Assembly: GCA_947475525.1 (NCBI GenBank)
Contig: CANJMI010000016.1
Span: 62,001-126,000, forward strand
Origin: Polyangiaceae bacterium
Lineage (GTDB): Bacteria > Myxococcota_A > Polyangia > Polyangiales > Polyangiaceae
Length of the DNA: 64,000 bases
Direction: 5' to 3'
A program made the translations under genes and the position numbers. Below, in pieces: positions 50,877-59,933 of this stretch. Numbering within the stretch: position 1 is the first letter of the stretch; each line of letters starts with the position of its first letter. The notes below the pieces were generated by a model. That model was not told where the DNA came from, did not search any database, and saw only the letters and a list, made by a program, of their open reading frames with translations.

Positions 50877-51698
50877 AGCGGCGACGATCCGGCCGCCGAA
50901 GAGCCAGTCTCCTCCGCCCTCGAAGTCGGTGACACGGCCCCCCGCTTCCTGAACGAGGAGCGCGCCGGCCGCAACGTCGTGGGCCTTCAGGCCAAGCTCC
51001 CAGAACCCGTCGTAGCGACCGGCGGCCACGTAAGCGAGATCGAGTGCGGCCGCCCCGCAGCGCCGAACCCCGCGCGTCACGTCGGAAGCCCGCACGAAAC
51101 GCTCGTCGTTTGGCCAGCGCTCGCGTTCATAGGCGAAACCCGTGGAGACGAGCGACTCCTCGAGCGAGAGAGTGTCGGACACCTTGAGCGCGGTTACGGG
51201 TGTGTTCACGAATGCGCCCATGCCGCGCGCCGCGACGAAGAGCTCACCGAAGTAGGGGGCGAACACCGCGGCTGCCACCATGTCGGGGGCGCGTAGCGAG
51301 GACCCGACGCTCACGCCGTGCGGCTCGTCCAAGGCTAACCTTTCGACGCCGATGGACACGGCGAAAAAGGGATGGCCGTGCAGGTAGTTCGTCGTGCCGT
51401 CGAGCGGATCGACGATCCACCGATAGCGCGCGTGCTCCACGGGGGCGAGCCCGGCGCCGCTCTCCTCACCGAGAAACGCATGGTCTGGATAGGCGGCCGC
51501 GATCTCCGCGAAGATCAACGCTTCCGATTCGCGATCGACGCGACTTACGAGCTCACGCGCTCCTTTTGTCTCAATTTCCCCGCGAAATCGGCCAAAAGGC
51601 AGGTTGTTCATCAAGAGCCGCCCGGCGCGTCGGGCGAGCGCACCCGCGAACTCTGCAAGCTCTGCGGGTCGAAGTTCTTCCTCTACGGACGGTTCCAC
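50835..51698 (-). CDS. Inositol monophosphatase family protein
   Basis: 287 residues from a GTG at 51698 (another GTG at 51704). Metal-site motifs are FLGEESG, WIVDPLDGTTNYLHG and, at the C-terminus, LGLKAHDVAAGALLVQEAGG, where His replaces the usual Trp of WDVAAG. It probably dephosphorylates inositol-1-phosphate or a similar sugar phosphate. The open frame runs far upstream without homology. Its stop lies in the right copy of the 100-bp repeat. Confidence 0.9.
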   Translation of the reverse strand: MEPSVEEELRPAELAEFAGALARRAGRLLMNNLPFGRFRGEIETKGARELVSRVDRESEALIFAEIAAAYPDHAFLGEESGAGLAPVEHARYRWIVDPLDGTTNYLHGHPFFAVSIGVERLALDEPHGVSVGSSLRAPDMVAAAVFAPYFGELFVAARGMGAFVNTPVTALKVSDTLSLEESLVSTGFAYERERWPNDERFVRASDVTRGVRRCGAAALDLAYVAAGRYDGFWELGLKAHDVAAGALLVQEAGGRVTDFEGGGDWLFGGRIVAAPPQLFEPLRALIA

Positions 51699-51870
51699 AC
51701 GGGCCACATACCAGGCGTGGCCACGCGGTGCACGCGGAGCCGCACGCAACGTAAGCCACGAAGAACCACGAAAGGACGACGCGAGAGCAGAGACGCGGCG
51801 GCTGGAGCGTGGTGCCCCCCAGCGCCAAAAACTGGGCTGCCGGGCAGCTCGTCGAAACGCCGTTCTGCAC

Positions 51871-53046
51871 TCACGCACGCACCACGCCCGAGAGCGCATC
51901 CGGCATCGGGAACGTGGCTGGCAGGCCTCCGAGCGACTGCTCCACCACGGACTGCCAATAGCGCCGTCCGCGCTCGACAAAGAGCTCCGAGACTCCCGGA
52001 ACGAACCGAAGAGTTCGCAGCGCGCTACGATTGACCACAGCGAAAATCGGCAGTGCGCGCGTCAACGCCGTGCGCGGGTAGCCGAGTCGGTCCGCGACGT
52101 CATCCCCAAGCAAAAAGCGCGAGAGCGAGTAACCCACGGGACGCATCCGCTCGGCATGGGCTCGGGCCGCCGGCGTGCGGGCGCTGCGTAACGGACTCTC
52201 GAGCAGAGCGGTGGCGAGTGCACGCGAGTCTTCGTCAGGGGGGGCTTGCGTCGAAGACAATAAATCCCAAAGCGCGCCGGCTTCAGCCTCGGACGTCACG
52301 CGCAGCTCATCGACCACGCCGATGACGTAGGCGACATAGCGCCACAGATGAAGAACGTCTTCACGCTCGGCCAACGTCGTGTAGAAGCCGAGCTTCCCAA
52401 GCCCCTCGAGAAGCACATGGGAAAAGAGGAGAATCGTTCCTGCCATGTCCACTTGATTGATGGGCGCACCCCACGCGTCATGGCGCCACTTCGGTGATTC
52501 ATGGAGCATGCGGCGCACGGACGCGTGCACGAGCCGGACCTTCACGGTGCAAGCAAATCCCGCAGAAAACCTGCGCATTCCGCCGCGCGAAGAAACAGCT
52601 TCGACGAAGCGGCTCGTCTCGGCGAGGCGTCGTGGAGCGTCTTCGGCGAGGCGACCGGAGAAGGCCAGTGGCTTGTTACCGGCCGGAGAGCTGTAACCGG
52701 CGACGAGCGAATAGGCACCGAGCACGAGCCCGCCGAGCAATCCCGAGCGAAAGAACACCGCGCAGCCGCGCTCGATTCGCTGAAAGTCTACCCACAAAGG
52801 CACGTTGTCGAGTTCGGCGAAGAGCGCACGCACCGACGCGGGCGCATCCGGAACGGCCTCGAGCCCGCGCGACAAACAGTGATCGAGCAGCGCCTCGCGC
52901 CGAGCCCGCGGCCACGATGCAAGCTCGCTAGCAACGGCATCCGCGAGGGGGTCGGACTCGGAAAAGAGCGCTCCAAACCGATCCACGCGGTCACCGTGAC
53001 GCAGGCGCGCCGAGGCGAGTTGGACGTAGCGAGACGGGATAGGCAT
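51871..53046 (-). CDS. Oxygenase of the MpaB/latex-clearing-protein (DUF2236) family
   Basis: 391 residues, no signal peptide seen. The central KVRLVHASVRRMLHESPKW, AWGAPINQVDMAGTILLFSH matches the DUF2236 family that includes the b-type cytochrome Lcp (rubber oxygenase) and MpaB. The His of LVHASVR is the expected haem ligand. A typical Lcp has a TAT signal, which is missing here, so the substrate is probably not extracellular rubber. It may oxidise another isoprenoid or lipid. It lies alone about 170 bp upstream of the monophosphatase. Confidence 0.82.
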   Translation of the reverse strand: MPIPSRYVQLASARLRHGDRVDRFGALFSESDPLADAVASELASWPRARREALLDHCLSRGLEAVPDAPASVRALFAELDNVPLWVDFQRIERGCAVFFRSGLLGGLVLGAYSLVAGYSSPAGNKPLAFSGRLAEDAPRRLAETSRFVEAVSSRGGMRRFSAGFACTVKVRLVHASVRRMLHESPKWRHDAWGAPINQVDMAGTILLFSHVLLEGLGKLGFYTTLAEREDVLHLWRYVAYVIGVVDELRVTSEAEAGALWDLLSSTQAPPDEDSRALATALLESPLRSARTPAARAHAERMRPVGYSLSRFLLGDDVADRLGYPRTALTRALPIFAVVNRSALRTLRFVPGVSELFVERGRRYWQSVVEQSLGGLPATFPMPDALSGVVRA

Positions 53047-53254
53047 GCGATTCCTGCGGTTGCTCTAGCAGTCACAGAGGACTCAAGCCCGGTAAAAAAA
53101 CGCGTCCGAGCTTCGGGCAGTGGCGCTTCGAACAGGCGGTCGACGCCCCCTCGGTCGAGCAGGGCAAACGTGAAAACACCCTGCTAAGCGCTGGCCCTCT
53201 TGACGCGCCAAGTTTGCTGTTGATCTGCTCAGATTTCCATGAGCTTGAAGGTCC

Positions 53255-53776
53255 ATGAAAATTTGTAAAAGCGCAGCCCTCATGCTGGTTTTATCGCTGC
53301 CTCTCCTTGGGTGTGGGTCGAGCGGCGCGGCTGACCCAGTGGGTGGCAACGCCGTCGTGGCGTGCAATGTCCTTGCACTCTCCGGACCTGAAGTGCCCGC
53401 GACCCGCGTCGCGGCTGTCGCACCCGTGCCGGCCGGCGGCGCTATCGCCGATGGGGTCTACGTGCTCACGTCGTGGAAAGAATACACTGGACCTGCCGGC
53501 GAAACCGGCCCGACTCCAGCGGGCGATCACGCAAGAGAACTGATTCAGTTCGAAGGCTCGACCACTCAGGCCAATAGCAACTACAGCGACGGCGACGGCA
53601 AGGATTCCCCCATCTCCGAGACGTACGTGCTTTCCGGCACGGACATTGAGTTCACCATCAACTGCGGCCACACACTGGGCACCGAGAAGTTTCCGTACAC
53701 CTCGACTGGCGTCACCGTGCAACTCTTCAGCGTGTCGCCTGAACGGGTGACGATCTACGAATATACGAAAGAGTGA
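53255..53776 (+). CDS. Lipoprotein of unknown function
   Basis: 173 residues. Signal peptide with lipobox LPLLGC, and an AAGG ribosome site six bases before the ATG. The mature part has two Cys (VVACNVLAL and INCGHTLG) that may form a disulfide and a beta-rich pattern (GGAIADGVYVLTSWKEYTG, ending VQLFSVSPERVTIYEYTKE) as in small outer-membrane lipoproteins. No family was recognised. Convergent with the next gene. Confidence 0.8.
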   Translation: MKICKSAALMLVLSLPLLGCGSSGAADPVGGNAVVACNVLALSGPEVPATRVAAVAPVPAGGAIADGVYVLTSWKEYTGPAGETGPTPAGDHARELIQFEGSTTQANSNYSDGDGKDSPISETYVLSGTDIEFTINCGHTLGTEKFPYTSTGVTVQLFSVSPERVTIYEYTKE

Positions 53777-53834
53777 GCCTCAGGGCGTAACGGCCAGGCC
53801 GAACATCAGGTTCGTCGTGTTGAAAGCCCCAACC

Positions 53835-54890
53835 TCACTTGCAGGTTTCGGAGCTCGTATTCCAGTTTTTGCCGTTGTTGCACGTGCAGCCGCCATCGGC
53901 GGTCGCGGTGGAGCCGGACGGACACGAGGCCCCTTTGCACCCCGCGGCCACCCACAGCTGCAAGCCCGAGATGGTGTTGCAGCGCACGCAGGCTGCGTTC
54001 ACGAGCCCATAGGTCGCAAGGCAGCTGCAATCCGCCGACGAATCGCTGCCGGCCGCCGACGTCGCGTTCGCGATGCAGCTCGTGCACACGGACGACGTGG
54101 TTCCGCCCGCTACGGAGTATTTACCCGCAGCGCACGCGGTGAAGGTCGTCGCCCCGTTTAGGCCATAGTAGCCTGGCGCGGCGACGCAACTCGCTGCGGT
54201 GGTGCCGTTCTTCAAATAGCTGCCGGTCGGGCACTGCAACGGAAACGCGATCTGGGCGCCGAGGTAGCCCTCATGGCTCGTCTCAAAAGCGGTGGATTTG
54301 AACGCGTCCGCGTTTGCGTTAATCGTCACGCTGTCCCATGCGCCGTCGCCGGAGCTCGTGTAGTCGGGGATCGGCCAATTGCAGCCACCGCAGTCTTCGC
54401 TCGACTCCACCACGAGCCAGTATTTACGCCCCGCAAGCAGGGGAGCGCTCAAGGTGATGCGCCCATTGGTCCCGACGGGAACGGTGTAGACCGTTCCGGT
54501 GCCAAGCGTGGCCCAGCCCGCGTATTCCGTGAGTCTCGTGAGAAGCTGGTCCGGCCTCGTCAACCCCGTGGCGGCGTCGGTGTAGAGCGCAACCCGAAAC
54601 TGCGCTACCCCGGCGTTTGACTGTCGAATGTTCAGTTTGATCGACGAGAGCGTGTCGGTGCCGTAGGCCGGAGTGAAGCGGAACGCCCAAATTCGCCCGA
54701 GGTCGGTCGTGTTGCCAAACGCCGCGACTCTCGCCACGGTCGTGGAGGGGTGGTTGTAGAGGTAATACGTCGTACCGTTGCTCGGCGGTGGCTCGTTGCC
54801 CTCCGTGTCGCTGCTCTCACTCGTGGAGCCGCAGCCGGTCGCCAGGAGGAGGCTGCCAAGCCATGTACCGATAGCGAGCATGCGAAGCAT
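53835..54890 (-). CDS. Lipoprotein with ephrin-receptor-like Cys-rich C-terminus
   Basis: 351 residues from the ATG at 54890. Lipobox SLLLATGC. An N-terminal beta domain of about 190 residues (VARVAAFGNTTDLGRIWAFR, with a CGGC pair near YWLVVESSEDCGGCNWP) resembles carbohydrate-binding or choice-of-anchor domains. The C-terminal 130 residues carry CPTGSYLKNGTTAASC, PGYYGLNGATTFTACAAGKY and similar units, as in ephrin-receptor-like (GCC2/GCC3) Cys-rich repeats. Probably a surface adhesin or binding protein. Confidence 0.8.
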   Translation of the reverse strand: MLRMLAIGTWLGSLLLATGCGSTSESSDTEGNEPPPSNGTTYYLYNHPSTTVARVAAFGNTTDLGRIWAFRFTPAYGTDTLSSIKLNIRQSNAGVAQFRVALYTDAATGLTRPDQLLTRLTEYAGWATLGTGTVYTVPVGTNGRITLSAPLLAGRKYWLVVESSEDCGGCNWPIPDYTSSGDGAWDSVTINANADAFKSTAFETSHEGYLGAQIAFPLQCPTGSYLKNGTTAASCVAAPGYYGLNGATTFTACAAGKYSVAGGTTSSVCTSCIANATSAAGSDSSADCSCLATYGLVNAACVRCNTISGLQLWVAAGCKGASCPSGSTATADGGCTCNNGKNWNTSSETCK

Positions 54891-55173
54891 AAGGACGTCC
54901 CGTTCTTTCTGATTGAGCAAGGTGGCCAATTCGGCGTGACCTTAACAAGACGAAGAGCGTAGGCTTTTCGGCTCTTCGGTTCAAGCGCGTCGATACCGCG
55001 TTTGGGCTCGAAGCTCCGTCCGCTCTCGGCTTCGTTTTCGCACGCCTTGTCTTATGGTTTGCGCCGCTCTTTCGCTTGACGCTGCCAACAAGGGAAGGGG
55101 CCATTCTCGCGAGTGAGGCGGGCGGGGTGGATGTCATTTGGGTTTTGAGCGACCGCGGCGTTACCGTTCGTGG

Positions 55174-56394
55174 ATGGGACCGCTCCTTTTCTGCGTAATG
55201 AGCGCGATGGCGGTCATTGCCTCCGCGTGTTCGAGCAACGAATCGTCGAACGTCGGCGCGATGGGCGTCGGCGGAGACACCTCGATGGGCGGCGGTGGCG
55301 TGAACGGCGTCGGCGGCGAGTTTTCGAGTGGGGTGGGTGGCGCGAATGGCGCGGGAGGCGACACGCCGAGCGGCAGCGGTGGCGCGCCAAGCAGCGGGAG
55401 CGCGGGACCTTCGCTGCTGACGTGCGGCGAGCTTGGTGGTTCGCTCTGCGAGGCGAGCGGCAACGGCGTCTGCGGCGGCGTCGGACAGCCGTCGAGCGAC
55501 TGCGACCATTGCTGTAGCCCTCCAACGTGTGGCTACGCGATGAACCCGCCGGGGACGGGCAGCTACTTTACGCACTACGTCGGTGTGCCGAAGGCGGCGG
55601 TGATGGACAACCTCGCGGGCAAGGGCGAGACCATCTTCGTTACGCGCAGTGTGGCGCCATGCGGCGTCGAAGACGCGACTTTCAAGGCGTGGCGCGAAAA
55701 GGGCGGCCGTTGGGCCTACAAACTCGCGCTCGTGGACGAAGCCCCGGTGGTGCTCGCGGGCGATCCGGTGGCCTGGTTCAAAGCCAAGATCGACGCGGGC
55801 TGGGACTACGTCGTCATCGACGAGCTGCGCTCGAAGAACGACGGCGGCTATACCGACTCATCGACTGAGGGCAAACAGCTCATCGCGATGATGAACGCCC
55901 TTCCGCCCCCTTACGCGGGACGCTTCATGGCCTATTTCTCGAGCGGCGCTATCTCGGAAATCACGTCGAATTACCCCGCAATGGTGAAGACCATCGCCTC
56001 GAAGGGGCGCGCCGTCATGCTCGAGCGCTACCTCTACTCCAGCTCCAACCACTCAACCGCGACGATTCGCGACACGTTCTTTAATCCTCAGTGCAAAAAG
56101 ACAGCGGACCTCGCACCGGGTGTCGTCGGCAAGCTCTCGATCGTCATCGGCATCGACAACTACGACCCGAACGGAAAGGGCAACTACATCTTCTTAGACA
56201 AACCCGCGACCGATCTCGCGTCGGACGCGACGGGTATGCTTTACCGCGAGTTCTCCGCCATGCACCAGGGCTCGTGTACAAAGTCGCTCGGTGGGGTCGG
56301 TACTTACAGCTTCGGGCGCGTGAAGGACTTGCCCCAGTACTCGACCGCCGACCTCTCGAAGCGCCTAAGGGTCCTCGAGGATTGGTGGCCTTGA
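55174..56394 (+). CDS. Lipoprotein with putative TIM-barrel domain
   Basis: 406 residues from the ATG at 55174 (TTG 55138 possible). Signal peptide with lipobox VIASAC, then a Gly/Ser-rich linker of about 65 residues, a Cys cluster (CGELGGSLCE to CDHCCSPPTC) and a folded domain of about 280 residues. WAYKLALVDEAPVV, WDYVVIDELRSKNDGG and GRFMAYFSSGAI suggest a TIM-barrel hydrolase-like fold with an acidic VIDE motif. No known family was identified. Probably on the outer surface. Confidence 0.78.
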   Translation: MGPLLFCVMSAMAVIASACSSNESSNVGAMGVGGDTSMGGGGVNGVGGEFSSGVGGANGAGGDTPSGSGGAPSSGSAGPSLLTCGELGGSLCEASGNGVCGGVGQPSSDCDHCCSPPTCGYAMNPPGTGSYFTHYVGVPKAAVMDNLAGKGETIFVTRSVAPCGVEDATFKAWREKGGRWAYKLALVDEAPVVLAGDPVAWFKAKIDAGWDYVVIDELRSKNDGGYTDSSTEGKQLIAMMNALPPPYAGRFMAYFSSGAISEITSNYPAMVKTIASKGRAVMLERYLYSSSNHSTATIRDTFFNPQCKKTADLAPGVVGKLSIVIGIDNYDPNGKGNYIFLDKPATDLASDATGMLYREFSAMHQGSCTKSLGGVGTYSFGRVKDLPQYSTADLSKRLRVLEDWWP

Positions 56395-56532
56395 CCGCGT
56401 CGAGCGACGGTCTCTGTGACGCTGCCCAATCCAGTTACCGCGCGTCACGCCACCTCCGCGGGTTTCGTGCCGGACGCGGATGCCGCGCGCGGTCAGCTTG
56501 ACGCGGCTTTGCAATGCAGGTTAGACGGCCAA

Positions 56533-57273
56533 ATGTCCAATCCTCCCAGAGACCCGAACCACAACTCGGAACTATCACGTAGGGCACTGCTCTGGACCGG
56601 GGCGGTCGCTGCGCTGACCCCTTGGGCCATCGATGACGCCCTCGCGGCTGACCAGCCGACGCCCGCCGCCGGGGCCGCTGCCAATGCCATCGCGCCGTCG
56701 GAAGCACTCAAGCGCCTGATGGCAGGCAACGCCCGTTACGCGGCGAACAAGCCCGACCAGCGAGATTTCTCGGCCGGTCGCGCCGCACGTGTTCAAGGCC
56801 AGGCTCCGATCGCGGCGATTCTCAGCTGCGCCGACGCTCGGCTCTCCCCCGAGTTCGCCTTCGATCAGGCGCCGGGTGAGCTCTTCGTTACCCGCGTCGC
56901 CGGAAACATTCTGAGTCAGGATTTGCTCGCATCCTTCGAGTACGGCGTCGAGTTCCTCGGCATCCCGCTCGTGATGGTGCTCGGCCACAGTGGGTGTGGA
57001 GCCGTCGACGCTGCGATCAAGCGTTGGAAGGACAAGCTCGTGTTGCCGGGGCACCTGCCCGAGCTCATCGGGGCCATCAAGCCTTCGGTCGCCGCCGCCG
57101 AAAAAATGAAGACCGGCAATCTGCTCGATAATTCGATTGCGGAGAACGTGCGGCGTCAGGTTGCACAGCTTAAGAGCGCCGCTCCGATCGTTCAAAAGAG
57201 CTATGAATCAAAGAAGATCGACATCGTCGGGGCGGTCTACGACATTCCCACGGGCAAGGTGACCCTGCTCTGA
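56533..57273 (+). CDS. Beta-class carbonic anhydrase, TAT-exported
   Basis: 246 residues. The N-terminus has a twin-arginine signal (SRRALLWTGAVAALTPWA). The zinc site is complete: Cys99, Asp101 and Arg103 in SCADAR, His152 and Cys155 in GHSGCGA. It interconverts CO2 and bicarbonate, here in the periplasm. The ATG at 56533 was chosen because the TAT signal starts there; the frame extends to 56416. It is not linked to the dab operon but may feed the SulP/DabAB uptake system at 7.6-15.8 kb. Confidence 0.92.
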   Translation: MSNPPRDPNHNSELSRRALLWTGAVAALTPWAIDDALAADQPTPAAGAAANAIAPSEALKRLMAGNARYAANKPDQRDFSAGRAARVQGQAPIAAILSCADARLSPEFAFDQAPGELFVTRVAGNILSQDLLASFEYGVEFLGIPLVMVLGHSGCGAVDAAIKRWKDKLVLPGHLPELIGAIKPSVAAAEKMKTGNLLDNSIAENVRRQVAQLKSAAPIVQKSYESKKIDIVGAVYDIPTGKVTLL

Positions 57274-57295
57274 AGCCAATCGGGGGGGGGCGATT

Positions 57296-57313
57296 CGGCC
57301 CAGGGCCGGTTTT
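57296..57313 (+). terminator. Possible intrinsic terminator after the carbonic anhydrase gene
   Basis: CGGCCCAGGGCCG followed by GTTTT, 22 bp after the stop codon. The stem is perfect but short and the T-run is only four bases, so this is a weak candidate. Confidence 0.3.
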
Positions 57314-57356
57314 GGCCGTACGCAAGCTTGCCGCGCTTGTGCGGATCGTCGATCGG

Positions 57357-57376
57357 GTAGCGCCACTTTTCGCTAC
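57357..57376 (+). promoter_or_regulatory. Inverted repeat upstream of the GH1 gene
   Basis: GTAGCG at 57357-57362 and CGCTAC at 57371-57376, separated by 8 bp, end 12 bp before the GTG start of the beta-glucosidase gene. Position and symmetry fit an operator or a leader hairpin. Confidence 0.3.
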
Positions 57377-57388
57377 ATTGCAGGCCAC

Positions 57389-58876
57389 GTGAAACGGATC
57401 CAATCGCTCCTCATCGTCGCTTCCGCGCTCCTCGCAGCTTGCTCCGACGCTTTGCCTGAAGTGTCCACGGAACCCAGCAGCGTGGCGTTTCCAAAAGGCA
57501 TGCTCTGGGGTGCCGCCACTGCTGGGTTTCAAGTCGAGAAGGGCCTCGCCAACACGGACTGGGGCATTTTTGCGGGGCTTCCCGGAACGATTCAGAAAAG
57601 CGGCAAGCCCGACGATGGCCCCGACGCGTTGGCTCACATCGATGAAGACGTCGCGGCCATGACGGGTGCTGGCTTCAATGCCTACCGACTCTCGATCGAA
57701 CTGGCGCGCATCTACCCCGATCGAAAAAGCTTTGACGATGACGCTCCGAGCGCCGAAGGGCTCGCCGCGTACGATGCGCTCTTCGCCTCGCTGAACAAGG
57801 CGAAGGTTGCTCCGATGGTGACGCTTCATCACTTCGTGTGGCCGTCGTACATGAGCGATCCGACCAAGAAAAAAGAGCCGCAAGGCTGGGAGCGCGACGA
57901 CGCAACGCAAGTATTCACCGAATGGTGTACGCGCATGGGCAAGCGCTACGGCGACCGGGCCGACCTATGGGTTACAATCAACGAGCCGAACGTCGAGGCC
58001 AGTGTCGGATACCTCGCCGGAAAATTTGCGCCGGGCGTCGTTGATGTCGAGCGCATGGCCACGGTGATGCGCAACCAGGTCGAAGCCCACGCGCGGTGCT
58101 TCGACGCACTCCACGCAGCCGATACGACCGATGTCGATAACGACGGTAAGCCTGCGCTCGTTGGTATCGCGCAGCACCAGCGGGTCTATGAACCTGCCGA
58201 CCCGACGAACGAAGAGGACGTGGTTGCCGCCGAACATTCACGCTACGCGTGGAACCTCTGGATCATGAATGGCATCGTCCGTGGCGAGGTGGACGATGAC
58301 TTCGATGGTACGCCGGAGAAAACCGACCCGATGAGGGTAGGACGCGCCGACTTCTTCGGGCTCAATTACTACGGGGTGTCTCGCGTCGCGGCAGCTTCAT
58401 TGCGAGTAAAATACCTCGGTTCCGTGCCTCTGCAGCAAAACCTTCCTACCGAGCGCCCCAAGGCCGACAACGGCTGGGATATTTACCCTCGAGGTTTCGC
58501 CACGGTGCTCGACGAAGCCGCCGGCTACGGGCTGCCCATCTACATCACGGAGAATGGCATCGCCGACGAGACGGACGTCAACCGCTCGCGGTTCGTGGCG
58601 GAGCACCTCTTCGAGCTCGGAAAAGCGCAAACGCGCGGCGCGGACGTGCGGGGTTATTTGCACTGGTCGCTGATGGACAACTTTGAGTGGGCTGCGGGAT
58701 TTTGCCCGCGCTTCGGACTCTACCGCGTTGACTACACAGACCCCCTGCGCGCGCGTACCCCGACCAAGGCGGTGTCGTTGCTGAAGGACGTGGCAGCCTC
58801 CAACGCCCTCGACAAGGCCACCATCGACGCGCTGCCTGCCTATACGAGCCAACCCTTCCCCTGTGCGAGCTTCTGA
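57389..58876 (+). CDS. GH1-family glycosidase lipoprotein
   Basis: 495 residues from a GTG. The signal peptide ends ALLAAC, a lipobox, so this GH1 enzyme is anchored outside the cytoplasm, unusual for a family that is mostly cytoplasmic. FPKGMLWGAATAGFQVE opens the barrel. The acid/base is Glu199 in TINEPN and the nucleophile Glu388 in ITENG. LHWSLMDNFEWAAGF is also typical. It probably hydrolyses beta-glucosides or related oligosaccharides. Confidence 0.92.
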   Translation: MKRIQSLLIVASALLAACSDALPEVSTEPSSVAFPKGMLWGAATAGFQVEKGLANTDWGIFAGLPGTIQKSGKPDDGPDALAHIDEDVAAMTGAGFNAYRLSIELARIYPDRKSFDDDAPSAEGLAAYDALFASLNKAKVAPMVTLHHFVWPSYMSDPTKKKEPQGWERDDATQVFTEWCTRMGKRYGDRADLWVTINEPNVEASVGYLAGKFAPGVVDVERMATVMRNQVEAHARCFDALHAADTTDVDNDGKPALVGIAQHQRVYEPADPTNEEDVVAAEHSRYAWNLWIMNGIVRGEVDDDFDGTPEKTDPMRVGRADFFGLNYYGVSRVAAASLRVKYLGSVPLQQNLPTERPKADNGWDIYPRGFATVLDEAAGYGLPIYITENGIADETDVNRSRFVAEHLFELGKAQTRGADVRGYLHWSLMDNFEWAAGFCPRFGLYRVDYTDPLRARTPTKAVSLLKDVAASNALDKATIDALPAYTSQPFPCASF

Positions 58877-59010
58877 CGAGCACCTGTTGCGTGGCGAGCG
58901 TGTGAGTGTAAGTAACTCGAGCGCGCAATCAGCGCCTCTAGCCGTGTGGCCGCTTAGGCTGCTGCCGCCTTTACCGACACTGCCTTAACCGCGGACTGTA
59001 ACCGTTTGTG

Positions 59011-59044
59011 ACCGCCGTCAAAGTTCGCTCGCGCTCACGGCGGT
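59011..59044 (+). promoter_or_regulatory. Inverted repeat upstream of the Cys-rich exported protein gene
   Basis: ACCGCCGT at 59011-59018 and ACGGCGGT at 59037-59044 are perfect 8-bp arms around an 18-bp spacer, 16 bp before the earliest start codon of the next gene. A repressor site or leader hairpin is possible. Confidence 0.3.
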
Positions 59045-59060
59045 TCTCGGGGATGCTCGC

Positions 59061-59819
59061 GTGATCAGAATGGCCGCACGCATGAATCGAGTGACTCTTC
59101 GACGGAAGCTCTTGGCGTCGGCGCTGCTTGGCGCTGCCAGCCTGATGGCCACGCTTGGCACCACGGGGCGGCTGCGCGCCGAAGACGAGGCGCCTGCGAA
59201 AGCAGAGGAGCCGTCGTGCCCGGTCGCAAAGCCGAAGGCGGCTCAGGGCTGCACGGCTGCGCACAAGAGTGCGGCTGGTAGCTGCGATGCAAGCGCGAAG
59301 GAGGCCGCCAGCGCGTGTGCCCGGGACCGCGACGAATGCCTCGAGGTGGAGCGTGCCGCGCGTGGCGTCGGTCCGGCGGGGCGCTCAGAGTGCTTGCCGA
59401 ACCATCAGCAATGCCAAAGCGCCTTTCGGCGTGTGCGGGGCGTGTGCGTGGGCCAGGCCGACGACCAAAAGGGCGTTTGTGCCGATCGGATCGAAGTGCG
59501 GTCCGCTCACTGCGAGCTCGACGCCGCAGTCGACGAGAAGGCGAAGGAAAAAGCGTGCACGCCCGTGTGCCGGGCCGAGGGACAGGCAGCCGTCAACGAT
59601 TGCCTTCGCGAAGAAAAGAGCACCTTTCGGCGGCTCACCAACGAGCGCGACGAGTGGCGCGAGTCCTGCGTGAAAGGCGAAGATCCGACGTGCAATGCGG
59701 GCGCCGATTATCTCTACGAGGATGGCGCGAGTGTCGCACGCGGGGTTCGCGAGTGGTGCGTGACCGAAGCGCAAAAGCAGATCCTGCCTTGCATTCGCGC
59801 TTGCCGATCGAGTGGCTGA
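59061..59819 (+). CDS. Exported Cys-rich protein of unknown function
   Basis: 252 residues from a GTG; ATGs at 59070 and 59082 are equally good, the last giving a clean signal peptide (RVTLRRKLLASALLGAASLM). The mature protein is charged and helical with about 18 Cys spaced regularly (SCPVAKPKAAQGCTAAH, CARDRDECLEVE, CLPNHQQC, CTPVCRAEG), suggesting a disulfide-linked helical bundle. No family was recognised. Confidence 0.75.
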   Translation: MIRMAARMNRVTLRRKLLASALLGAASLMATLGTTGRLRAEDEAPAKAEEPSCPVAKPKAAQGCTAAHKSAAGSCDASAKEAASACARDRDECLEVERAARGVGPAGRSECLPNHQQCQSAFRRVRGVCVGQADDQKGVCADRIEVRSAHCELDAAVDEKAKEKACTPVCRAEGQAAVNDCLREEKSTFRRLTNERDEWRESCVKGEDPTCNAGADYLYEDGASVARGVREWCVTEAQKQILPCIRACRSSG

Positions 59820-59933
59820 GCGGCGCGTGGCGGCGGTCGTGATCGACGTCGTCGAGCCCGGCGATGACGGTGTTGTTCACCTTGGAAGTTCTTATGGGCT
59901 CGACTCGTCAGTTCCGTGCCACGCTACAAAGGT

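Noticed and set aside
54930-55173. Possible small RNA or gene in the divergent region between two lipoprotein genes
   Set aside because: Frames present there are shadows without start signals or motifs, and no hairpin with a T-run was seen. It is most simply a divergent promoter region.
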